A DNA stretch of 23,381 nucleotides from a virus. The notes beneath the pieces are model-generated. The model searched no databases. It was not told where the DNA came from and was given only the letters and a program-made list of their open reading frames with translations. Each line of letters begins with the position of its first letter. Within the stretch, counting starts at the first letter, position 1. Below, one piece after another: positions 16,428 to 23,381 of this stretch. The stretch is taken from the IMG/VR virus record IMGVR_UViG_3300013094_000285, positions 1-23,381 of that record, one strand, 5' to 3'. The position numbers and the translations under genes were made by a program.

Positions 16428-18611
16428 ATGCTGGACAAACAAAACGTAGTCGTTCAAAACTTAGCAAGTGGTGAGGGCAAGCGTAGCGTTGTCGAAAAAA
16501 TTGCACATGAGGTGTATTTGAAGATGGTGGATTATCTCCGCCTGACTCAAGCAAAAAACACACTCAACCGATTCAATGATTACCATTACCTGACAATTCC
16601 TGTCTCTGAATCCACTGAGCCAATTCGAGGCATTGATTACATTCACCCAGTGGTCGCCCCGGGCATTGACTATGCTACAGCCATCATCACCAAGTGTTTG
16701 ATGCCAGATGGAAAGGTCAATTTTGAGTTCCAAAAAACCCATGACAATGATGAGGGCGCTCAACAGTCCACTGAAATGGTCATGCGGATGATTAACAACA
16801 AAAACGACTCTTACGCTTTGGTTCGTGACTGGGCGCAAGACGGTTTGTTGCATAAAAACGGCATTGTGATGGTGATGCCTATCCGTGAACCTTTGGTGCA
16901 ATACAAGGAAGTCGAAGGCACAAAAGATCAGTTGCGTTCTTTTGAAATCATGGCGGCTGACAAAGGGCTGAGTGCTAAACGTCAGCAAATGCGCCGGATT
17001 GATGTCAACTTGCAAGGTGTTGCTCAAGAAATGATGCAGCCTGACGAGCTTGAGACAGAAGAAACGGCTGAAAGCGAAACTCCTGCTGATGAAATGCAAG
17101 AGGCCATTCGTCACAACACAATTTACCGTGCCAAATACAAGCTGACTGGCTACAGCACCAATGTGCGTATCAAACACATTGCCCAACATTATTTTGTCTG
17201 CAACCCAACTATTCCGCAAATCCATCGTCAAGATTTTGTTGGTTTTTATGACCCAATGACAATCCACGAAGCCAAAGCTCAATATCCATTTATTGACTTG
17301 GAAGAGTTTGCCGACCATGCTGCCTATGGCCCTGCTGGTGCTTACCAAGCTGGCGCTCTGGAAAACGACTTGGCGCTCCATGCACGGGACTCTACCCCCG
17401 TCCCCGGTCAAGGTGTGATTGCCTCACAAGGTGCAGATCGCTACAGCCGTGTAGTTATGTTGACTACAGCATGGATCCGCCGAGACATTGATGGTGACGG
17501 TGAAGAAGAGATTGTTGAATGCTGCTTCTCTGGTTCGTACATCGTTTACGTAAAAGAAGTTGAGTTCATTCCTTTGGGCAACATGTGTCCCAAACCAATT
17601 GTTGGCAACTTCTTTGGTTACTCAATGGGTGAGCGTTTGGTTCCTATGCAGGAATACGCAACATCTATTGCCCGTGCTGAAATGTCGTTTGCCATGCAGG
17701 CGTCTACACCACGTATTGGTGTTAACCCTGAGTTTGTGGATGCTGAAGAAATCCAGCGTGGCGTATCGTCAATGTTTGTTTTGGATCGAAAATTTGATCC
17801 CAATAAGCACGTCTACGAATTTGCTCCGTTGCAAGGCAACTTGGGCTACATCCAATCGTCGATGGAGCGCTTTGAGCAAGACAAAAACAGTATGCTGGGT
17901 ATGACAAGCCCCGGCGATATGATGAATCCTGAAGTGATGAAGGACGGCAACAGTGGCTACAAGCTGCAACTTGCCATGAGTCCTAATCAACTTATTCAAG
18001 ATGAGATGGTCAAAAACTGTGCAATTGGCTTGCGTGACGTGATTCACCTTGTTTGGCGCACGATGATTCAATACTCTGACGACTACAACATCCAGCAATT
18101 GGCTGAAGCTTGTGGTGGCAAGGGTCGTGGTTGGCTTGATGCCAAATCAATGGAGAACTACGAGTTCATTGACCGCAAAGACATTGAAATTGACTTGGCT
18201 TTGGGCTTCATGTCTGAAGAAAACCGCTTGACCCGCCAGCAATTGATTACTCAATGCCAGCAACAATTTGCACAAGCAATGATGCAGCTTGATCCATCAA
18301 TGCCTGAAATGTTTGAAAAATTACGCAAACCTTACGAAGACACTTTGTATGTGTTGGGCGTCAAAGATTGTGATTCTTACCTGCCAACATTGGAAGAAGC
18401 AATGAAGATTGCCCAAGCCAAGGCTAAACAAGGTCCTAATGCTGTTGAGAAAGAGCAAGAAGGTAAAGCACAATTGAGCATTGCCAAAGCTCAAGAAGCT
18501 ATTGCTAATGTTGGTTTGATCAAGAAGAAAACTGAGGACATTGACGTGGATAATATGTTTGAAGCGATGGCTGCAAAACAAGGCCACCTGAAAGCAGTAC
18601 AGATAGATTAA
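16428..18611 (+). CDS. Portal protein (P22-type)
   Basis: I start at the ATG at 16428 behind GAGG, not 12 codons upstream within terL. The product of 727 residues is long, like podovirus portals. Segments such as DYIHPVVAPGIDYATAIITK, DIDGDGEEEIVECCFSGSYI and GNFFGYSMGERLVPMQEYAT, then ARAEMSFAMQASTPRIGVNP, fit the P22-type portal family. A charged, Gln- and Ala-rich coiled-coil end (about 640-725) would form the barrel or be disordered. It follows terL after one base and, as the dodecameric vertex, docks the motor and the adaptor. Confidence 0.87.
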   Translation: MLDKQNVVVQNLASGEGKRSVVEKIAHEVYLKMVDYLRLTQAKNTLNRFNDYHYLTIPVSESTEPIRGIDYIHPVVAPGIDYATAIITKCLMPDGKVNFEFQKTHDNDEGAQQSTEMVMRMINNKNDSYALVRDWAQDGLLHKNGIVMVMPIREPLVQYKEVEGTKDQLRSFEIMAADKGLSAKRQQMRRIDVNLQGVAQEMMQPDELETEETAESETPADEMQEAIRHNTIYRAKYKLTGYSTNVRIKHIAQHYFVCNPTIPQIHRQDFVGFYDPMTIHEAKAQYPFIDLEEFADHAAYGPAGAYQAGALENDLALHARDSTPVPGQGVIASQGADRYSRVVMLTTAWIRRDIDGDGEEEIVECCFSGSYIVYVKEVEFIPLGNMCPKPIVGNFFGYSMGERLVPMQEYATSIARAEMSFAMQASTPRIGVNPEFVDAEEIQRGVSSMFVLDRKFDPNKHVYEFAPLQGNLGYIQSSMERFEQDKNSMLGMTSPGDMMNPEVMKDGNSGYKLQLAMSPNQLIQDEMVKNCAIGLRDVIHLVWRTMIQYSDDYNIQQLAEACGGKGRGWLDAKSMENYEFIDRKDIEIDLALGFMSEENRLTRQQLITQCQQQFAQAMMQLDPSMPEMFEKLRKPYEDTLYVLGVKDCDSYLPTLEEAMKIAQAKAKQGPNAVEKEQEGKAQLSIAKAQEAIANVGLIKKKTEDIDVDNMFEAMAAKQGHLKAVQID

Positions 18612-18620
18612 AGGATTGCA

Positions 18621-18956
18621 ATGCAAAGCTTGGTATCGAACATTCGAGGTTTTTTTAATAAACGGACAAGGGCAATAGATTCCCAGAAAGGAGCGAGTGT
18701 TGAAAGAAAAACTCTAGCAATAGAAAACGGTGAAGCCGCTAGTCGGCTTATGAAAAACAATGATTTCGCATTGATGTTTAACCTTTATAGGTTCAACATG
18801 CTTGATCGGTTGGAAGAAAGTACAACTGATCTTGAACGAATTAGCAACGCACACTATGTTGCAGGAGTCCGAGATTTCATCGACTACATTGAGAAGATGG
18901 AACTCTTGGGTAAAGTAGCACTCAAACGTTCTGATACACAGGACGAAAAGGAATAA
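18621..18956 (+). CDS. 111-aa helical hypothetical protein
   Basis: The gene has an AAAGGA site and begins nine bases after the portal. The product is basic at its start (SNIRGFFNKRTRAIDSQKGA) and helical throughout (NDFALMFNLYRFNMLDRLEE, then DFIDYIEKMELLGKVALKRS). It lies between portal and scaffold, a place where head-assembly or early internal proteins are often coded. I do not recognise the family and infer only a morphogenesis role. Confidence 0.6.
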   Translation: MQSLVSNIRGFFNKRTRAIDSQKGASVERKTLAIENGEAASRLMKNNDFALMFNLYRFNMLDRLEESTTDLERISNAHYVAGVRDFIDYIEKMELLGKVALKRSDTQDEKE

Positions 18957-18964
18957 GGTAATAT

Positions 18965-20083
18965 ATGTCAGACGCTATCGAAACATCGACCGTCAATGAG
19001 CAAACTGGTGGAGTCAATCCTGCCGATGCTATTGCTTCAATGATCGCTGCCAATCGGCAAAACGTTCAGAAGCCTGTTAGCACCGAGCAACCACCAGCCG
19101 GACAAGAAGAAGCGAAAGCTGAATCCCCGGAGGCGGCTCCAGAAGTGGAAGCTGAACCTGAAAATGTTAATGGTGAAACTGAAGAAGCAGCGGAATCTGA
19201 GAATGCTGGCGAACCCTCCGATGGAGATAGTGACCCAGTTAACTTCTTTGAATTTGCTGACGAGAATCCGAACTTAAAAATTCGTATTCCCAATAAAAAC
19301 GCCGAGGGTGGATTTGTTGAGATCACTGCCAAAAAAGCAGCGACACTTCTTGGTCAAACTAGCGACATTGATGAGAATTCCCGCAAGCTTAAAGCCTCAA
19401 GGGCAGAGTTTGAGGAGTATGAGTCGAATCGTCGGAAAGAACTTGATGGTTTGCAGATCGGCTTAGAACTGACAATTGCCCCACAGTTACAAACTGCGGC
19501 GGATGAGTTGGTTACTTTGCAGGGCTACAACCAGCAATGGAAGAATATTCTTGATCAGGCAACTGATGAAGTGCAACGTTCAGAAGCAATGGCTGCAATT
19601 CGTCAAAACCAAGCTTTGATCGAGGAAAAATCCAAGTTCATTCAGACAAATCGTCCTAAAGTTGATCAGTTTTATAAACAGCGAAGTGAGTATGTCCAAC
19701 AAGCATTGGAACAAGCTCGTCAAAACTTCACTGATAAAGAACTGGCTAACAAGGCCAACTACAACGAACTTCGTGATAAGTTGTCCAAGGATTGGAAGGC
19801 GGCTAGTGGTTCTTTTGTGCCGGGTGTGCCAAACATTGATTTGGTTTCTTCGGACGAATACTTGTTGGGCTTGATTCGTGACGGGATGAAATTCCGTGAA
19901 GGCCCTAAAGTGAAGAACGCTGGTGGCTCTTTGGCTGCTGCTACAAAAATTGTGGCTCGGGCAAAAACTTCGCCTAGAGATGAGACTTCAGACCTCCAAG
20001 AGCGTGCCAACAAAGGCGATAAACGTGCAGGCCAAGAGCTTTTAGCTAAAATGTTGTCGGCAAACAAACAACGCCGACGTTAA
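18965..20083 (+). CDS. Scaffolding-like protein
   Basis: The 372-residue product precedes the capsid gene by 15 bases. The N-terminal 95 residues are disordered and acidic, dominated by Glu, Ala, Ser and Pro. Next is a short ordered segment (FFEFADENPNLKIRIPNKNA). A long helical and coiled-coil stretch (about 145-275) follows: ENSRKLKASRAEFEEYESNR, QSEAMAAIRQNQ-like, and KVDQFYKQRSEYVQQALEQA. The end is basic (ELLAKMLSANKQRRR), as expected for a scaffold that binds the capsid lining. No protease is fused. The assignment rests on composition and gene order. Confidence 0.75.
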   Translation: MSDAIETSTVNEQTGGVNPADAIASMIAANRQNVQKPVSTEQPPAGQEEAKAESPEAAPEVEAEPENVNGETEEAAESENAGEPSDGDSDPVNFFEFADENPNLKIRIPNKNAEGGFVEITAKKAATLLGQTSDIDENSRKLKASRAEFEEYESNRRKELDGLQIGLELTIAPQLQTAADELVTLQGYNQQWKNILDQATDEVQRSEAMAAIRQNQALIEEKSKFIQTNRPKVDQFYKQRSEYVQQALEQARQNFTDKELANKANYNELRDKLSKDWKAASGSFVPGVPNIDLVSSDEYLLGLIRDGMKFREGPKVKNAGGSLAAATKIVARAKTSPRDETSDLQERANKGDKRAGQELLAKMLSANKQRRR

Positions 20084-20098
20084 CTTCTGGAGTAAAAA

Positions 20099-21256
20099 AT
20101 GAGTACTATCACCTCTGCATCGTTGGGTAACGGTAACGGTTCGTACACAACCGACATCGTTGTGAAAGACATGGACTTGACCGTGTCGAACTATGTCAAA
20201 GACCGCACACCTTTGACAAACATGGCTATGTCCAAAAAACGCAAGATCAATTCGACTTTGCACATTTGGCCTAACGATTATTTCCGTACCCCTGCTTTGA
20301 ACGCCAAATTGGAAGGTGCATCTGTTGACTCAACAACCGCTGCTTCTAACACCCGTTCTAACTTGGGCAATTACACACAAATTTTCACAACCGTGATTGG
20401 TGCTACTGGCACTGCACGTGCTGTTGAACAAGCTGGTGGCGATCCCCAAGCCTACCAAGAAGTCAAGCAATTGACTGAAATTATGTTTGACGTCGAGCTG
20501 CAAATGGTTCGTGCTGACGGTGCTTCTATCAAGTACGCTGGTCAAGCCGCTACCCAAGGTTCTACGCCTAACAACGGTCGTCGTTTTGGTTCGTTGTTTG
20601 CCTTTGCTGGCACTCGTTCTGGCAACGACACCGATGGCACTTCCGTGTTGAACTTGGCTACTTCTGACAGCAATGACTCCACAACCGTCGCTAACACTAA
20701 CACTCCTTTCAACGGCGTGTTGGCAAATGCTGGTTTGGGTTATTTCACTTTCAGCACTGGCGTGACTTTGCAACAATTCAGCCCCTTCCTGTACAAACAG
20801 TTGGTGACTACTGCTGAACAACGTTTCAACGCTAAGATTACTAACATGGTTGTCCCCACTTCCATGCGTACTCACATCAGCGATCAAATGCCTACCAGCC
20901 GTTCGATTAACCGTTTTAACCCCGCTGACAAAGGCGACACTATCTCGACATACGAAGGTGATTTCAACTACACCTACCAAATCGACGATAGCTGGGTGAT
21001 GGATCAAACTGGTTCGGACAACACCTCTGCTCTGTTCTTGAATCCTGACGTGATTCAATGGGGTAGCTTGCGTGAACTTGGCCCTAACAATGAAGTGTTC
21101 TCCAATGCTGACGCCAGCTTGGATCAATACATCATGGAAGGCACATTGATCGTGCGTAACCCTGCTGGTGTTGCTGTGTTGGCTGCTATCAGCTCAACTG
21201 GTGCTGCTGTGACTACCCCACGTCCTTCTGCACAAGTTCAACGCTACCTCGCTTAA
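20099..21256 (+). CDS. Major capsid protein (SU10/DUF5309 type)
   Basis: The 385-residue product follows GGAGTAAAAA. It has DUF5309-family features: a start with DIVVKDMDLTVSNYVKDRTP, then RKINSTLHIWPNDYFRTPAL, and LGNYTQIFTTVIGATGTARA, and an HK97-fold backbone with FNAKITNMVVPTSMRTHISD and TLIVRNPAGVAVLAA. Codon use is strikingly uniform (GGT, GCT, CGT, TTG), stronger than in neighbouring genes, which fits very high expression. A terminator lies just downstream. The phage SU10 capsid belongs to the same family. It probably assembles an icosahedral head with the preceding scaffold. Confidence 0.9.
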   Translation: MSTITSASLGNGNGSYTTDIVVKDMDLTVSNYVKDRTPLTNMAMSKKRKINSTLHIWPNDYFRTPALNAKLEGASVDSTTAASNTRSNLGNYTQIFTTVIGATGTARAVEQAGGDPQAYQEVKQLTEIMFDVELQMVRADGASIKYAGQAATQGSTPNNGRRFGSLFAFAGTRSGNDTDGTSVLNLATSDSNDSTTVANTNTPFNGVLANAGLGYFTFSTGVTLQQFSPFLYKQLVTTAEQRFNAKITNMVVPTSMRTHISDQMPTSRSINRFNPADKGDTISTYEGDFNYTYQIDDSWVMDQTGSDNTSALFLNPDVIQWGSLRELGPNNEVFSNADASLDQYIMEGTLIVRNPAGVAVLAAISSTGAAVTTPRPSAQVQRYLA

Positions 21257-21271
21257 TTGTCGAGCTTATAG

Positions 21272-21298
21272 AGGAGGCCCTTCGGGGCTTCCTTTTTA
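21272..21298 (+). terminator. Terminator after the capsid gene
   Basis: GGAGGCCC (21273-21280) and GGGCTTCC (21285-21292) form an 8-bp stem with one wobble pair around a stable TTCG tetraloop, followed by five T and more T-rich sequence. It would end or attenuate transcription after the capsid gene and so raise capsid over tail gene expression. Confidence 0.85.
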
Positions 21299-21315
21299 TA
21301 TTTTTGGAGCAAAGC

Positions 21316-21822
21316 ATGGGATTGAACGCAAACAACGAAGAAGCGCTGATCAACGAGGATTACTACACCAAAGGAATTCTTGAGGCTGGTGTTGATGCTG
21401 TTTTGAGAAAAAACAATAATCTGTTCAACGAAGTAAAGTCTGGCACATGGTCGCAAAACTTCAATACTGGCAATCTGAAATACAAGGTTGGCGCTATTGA
21501 TGGCGAACGGTATGTGCAATATGAGCAAATGAACGTAGAAGCTGTGCGTGAAAAATGCAAACAAATGCGTGAGTTTTACAAAGAACATGGCACTAACAAT
21601 CCATTTTTTGCTGGAACATTTCATGCAATGGATTTGCCTAAATGCTTTGTTCATGAAATCACATCAAAATGGTTTAACAACCGTCCTTGGGAATTGATTA
21701 AGCAAGACAAAAAAGACAAGATTTTGTTTTATGCAATCGTGAACGAATACTATTCAGATTTCGTTTGTCATCCCACAGGAAAAATCCCTCTGCCTTACAA
21801 TCCAAGCATACCGACACGATGA
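21316..21822 (+). CDS. 168-aa hypothetical virion-module protein
   Basis: I use the ATG at 21316, with GGAG seven bases upstream; a longer frame from 21304 starts inside that ribosome site. The product is helical and contains NNEEALINEDYYTKGILEAG, later DGERYVQYEQMNVEAVREKC and a C-terminal WELIKQDKKDKILFYAIVNE followed by YYSDFVCHPTG. It lies between the capsid and adaptor genes, where decoration or internal proteins are coded in related phages. No family is named with confidence. Confidence 0.55.
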   Translation: MGLNANNEEALINEDYYTKGILEAGVDAVLRKNNNLFNEVKSGTWSQNFNTGNLKYKVGAIDGERYVQYEQMNVEAVREKCKQMREFYKEHGTNNPFFAGTFHAMDLPKCFVHEITSKWFNNRPWELIKQDKKDKILFYAIVNEYYSDFVCHPTGKIPLPYNPSIPTR

Positions 21823-21831
21823 GGAATTACA

Positions 21832-22821
21832 ATGGCTCTATTCATTCAATCTGCTAACGTTTTAGTTAGTCGTGTTGCCCAATGGGTAGGCGCTATACCT
21901 CAACAAGCAGGTATCAATTTCACATCAATCAATACTGCTACTGGCGTTATGAACGTCAATGCTAATCCAACTTCAACAGTGCAAGTTGGTGACTTTATTG
22001 GACCAAGTTCAATTCTTCCTTTTACCGTTGTTATTGGTGTGACTACATCAACAATTACGGTAAATGATCCTGATGGCTCATGGATTGGAATTAGTTCTGG
22101 TACGCCCATTCTTAAATTACCTACAACATCGGCTGTTGAGATTCAAAACTGCATTCAATTTGCAGAATTGAAAATGCGTACATTGGAACTGCCTTCATTG
22201 CGTACCAATCCATACGACTCAAATACACCCACTGTTTTGACAACAGACATTAATGGCATGGCTCCTATTCCTGCGGATATGAACTGGCCTATTTTGTTTT
22301 TCCAAGAAACGCCTAATTCATCTGTGCCACCCGGAACTCCTGCTGCAAGCATGGGTCCTTGGATTATTTATGATCGTGTGGGTGATCGTGAGATTATTCG
22401 TCGCCGCATGATTGACCAACTTTATGTGCGTCCATTTGGTGTGCCTCGTGTTATTCGTGCCAGCTTTTCTGAAGTTGGCCCTAACTATGTTTTTACGCCA
22501 AACCCCGGCGCAAACGTGGCAATCAAAGCGTATTACCAACGCACATTCCCATTTTTGTTTAGCCCAACATCAGATTCATTAAATCCTTTGGTGCAAAACA
22601 ATGCTGTGTTGGCTAGTTTTCCAGAAGGTTACTTTTATGGTACTTTGGAAAGCTATTACGACAAGAACAAAAACACTGAAGAAGCTCAAAAATGGGCTGT
22701 CAGACTTGAAGAATCTTATGGCAACATTGAAGACCAAAACTTCAAAGATAAATGGCGTGGTGGAGATACCCATTTGACATCAGAGTTCCAGCCTCGCACT
22801 TATCGTTATAACTTCAAGTAA
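21832..22821 (+). CDS. Adaptor / head-tail connector protein (SU10-type)
   Basis: The 329-residue product has a GAGGAAT site. An N-terminal beta-rich region (residues 1-100; GDFIGPSSILPFTVVIGVTT) is followed by helix and strand segments resembling SU10-type adaptors: VEIQNCIQFAELKMRTLELP, FTPNPGANVAIKAYYQRTFP and, near the end, LASFPEGYFYGTLESYYDKN. That last segment, with its helix and the downstream AQKWAVRLEESYGNI, is the common signature of the adaptor ring that binds beneath the portal. The N-terminal beta domain is an extra part. Gene order after the capsid supports the call. Confidence 0.65.
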   Translation: MALFIQSANVLVSRVAQWVGAIPQQAGINFTSINTATGVMNVNANPTSTVQVGDFIGPSSILPFTVVIGVTTSTITVNDPDGSWIGISSGTPILKLPTTSAVEIQNCIQFAELKMRTLELPSLRTNPYDSNTPTVLTTDINGMAPIPADMNWPILFFQETPNSSVPPGTPAASMGPWIIYDRVGDREIIRRRMIDQLYVRPFGVPRVIRASFSEVGPNYVFTPNPGANVAIKAYYQRTFPFLFSPTSDSLNPLVQNNAVLASFPEGYFYGTLESYYDKNKNTEEAQKWAVRLEESYGNIEDQNFKDKWRGGDTHLTSEFQPRTYRYNFK

Positions 22822-22830
22822 GGACTCAAC

Positions 22831-23381
22831 ATGGCAACAGGTGGTCTTTACGGAAGTGCTCCAAACGGGACATTAATTGCAGGTCCTGAAGCTGAATCTG
22901 CTGGCTTATACGGTCAAGCTGTGGTTTATGGCGGCACTTATTTTGAGTGGTTTGTGTTTCAGGTTTCTCCAACACAACCAGCTACTCCTACTGGCGGCTC
23001 ATGGAACTTTCAAACCAACGTAGGAACTCCTCCTAGCGGTTGGTCAAGCTCAATTCCTAATTCTCCTACAGGTACTGTTTGGGCATCTATTGCGATTGTT
23101 AACTCACGTAGCACATCTGCATTAGTTTGGTCAACGCCCGGTTTGTTTTACATGCAAGGCGCTCAAGGACCGACTGGCCCTACAGGAGCTCAAGGTAATA
23201 CTGGACCGACTGGTCCTACTGGTGCTCAAGGGCAACAAGGTATTCAAGGTATTCAAGGTATTCAAGGTAATACAGGCGCTACAGGTCCTACAGGTAATAC
23301 AGGTCCTACAGGTAATACAGGTCCTACAGGTAATACAGGTCCTACAGGTAATACAGGTCCTACAGGTCCTACAGGAGCCCA
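22831..23381 (+). CDS. Collagen-like tail or fibre protein (partial)
   Basis: The ATG at 22831 follows AAGGA. The first 108 residues are a small globular head with [20 protein letters not shown] and [19 protein letters not shown], rich in aromatic and small residues. From residue 110 the frame is a strict Gly-X-Y repeat ([12 protein letters not shown]..., then GIQ and GNTGPT triplets) running to the edge of the window. This builds a collagen-like triple helix, found in trimeric phage fibres and needles. Few prolines are in the Y position and Thr is common, as in bacterial collagens. The C-terminal, probably receptor-binding, part lies outside. Confidence 0.85.
   Translation, partial: MATGGLYGSAPNGTLIAGPEAESAGLYGQAVVYGGTYFEWFVFQVSPTQPATPTGGSWNFQTNVGTPPSGWSSSIPNSPTGTVWASIAIVNSRSTSALVWSTPGLFYMQGAQGPTGPTGAQGNTGPTGPTGAQGQQGIQGIQGIQGNTGATGPTGNTGPTGNTGPTGNTGPTGNTGPTGPTGA
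23239..23373 (+). repeat. Coding tandem repeats in collagen region
   Basis: GGTATTCAA is repeated three times in tandem (23239-23265). Four copies of an 18-base unit GGTCCTACAGGTAATACA follow from 23284 to 23355, then two half-units. The copies are identical at DNA level, so they are recent and prone to slippage. All lengths are multiples of nine, so changes keep the Gly-X-Y frame. Confidence 0.9.

Noticed and set aside
16461-17411. 316-codon open frame on the - strand inside the portal gene
   Set aside because: It is an antisense shadow of a well-supported portal gene, lacks a ribosome site and resembles no protein; strong codon bias on the + strand keeps the opposite frame open.
20330-21127. 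265-codon open frame on the - strand inside the capsid gene
   Set aside because: Antisense to the major capsid protein, whose uniform codon use removes stops on the other strand.
23239-23381. Regular repeats considered as a CRISPR array
   Set aside because: Units are 9 and 18 bases, contiguous, without unique spacers, and encode Gly-X-Y triplets in frame.

Overview
The window is about 23.4 kb of a tailed, double-stranded DNA bacteriophage. It opens inside the end of a lysis gene and closes inside a collagen-like tail or fibre gene. The morphogenesis genes (P22-type portal, scaffold, SU10/DUF5309-type major capsid protein, SU10-type adaptor) point to a short-tailed (podovirus-like) phage. Base composition is moderately AT-rich, most genes carry a Shine-Dalgarno sequence, and several small proteins resemble families I associate with phages of freshwater Burkholderiales. 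A betaproteobacterial freshwater host is therefore my best guess, but that is inference. No integrase, CI repressor, tRNA, CRISPR array or insertion sequence was seen. No DNA polymerase, primase or helicase was seen either.

Layout. (1) 1-153: the end of a GH19 endolysin, converging on (2) a tightly packed leftward operon, 4331 to 142, of about 18 small genes. Most overlap by 1-16 bases (ATGA, TAATG). Recognisable members are an ERF single-strand annealing protein, an SSB-like protein with an acidic DLPF tail, an HNH nuclease-like protein and a winged-helix protein. (3) 4332-4493: a divergent control region with a 30-bp inverted repeat. (4) A rightward early operon, 4494-9030: a Cro-like regulator, MazG-like pyrophosphohydrolase, DUF3310 protein, a replication-type protein, a terminator, an unusual GC-richer 400-bp stretch, a frameshifted Cys-rich gene, a RuvC-type resolvase and a YbcO/DUF1364 nuclease-like protein. 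(5) 9031-9561: a gene-poor gap with G-tracts, a perfect LexA-type box over a possible promoter, palindromes and a terminator. (6) A leftward accessory operon, 11390 to 9562, ending in a GP88-family gene. (7) 11391-12294: a non-coding hub with an excellent leftward promoter, a cluster of DnaA-box-like sites, tandem repeats, a rightward promoter and a probably structured RNA leader. (8) The rightward late operon from 12295: GNAT-like protein, several small conserved proteins, large terminase, portal, scaffold, major capsid protein, terminator, adaptor and collagen-like fibre protein.

How the parts fit. ERF, the SSB-like protein, RuvC and the HNH/YbcO proteins make a phage recombination set that could process concatemers before terminase packaging. 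MazG and DUF3310 suggest nucleotide or stringent-response manipulation. The Cro-like protein probably controls the divergent early promoters. The structured leader sits between the late promoter and the first late gene, so it could gate late expression.

The most interesting unexplained items are the two-domain structured leader (12152-12274), the LexA box with its short orphan transcript (9217-9563), the A8 frameshift in a conserved Cys-rich gene (6498-6700), and the 6205-6450 region with a 10-bp perfect inverted repeat and a protein-like antisense ORF.
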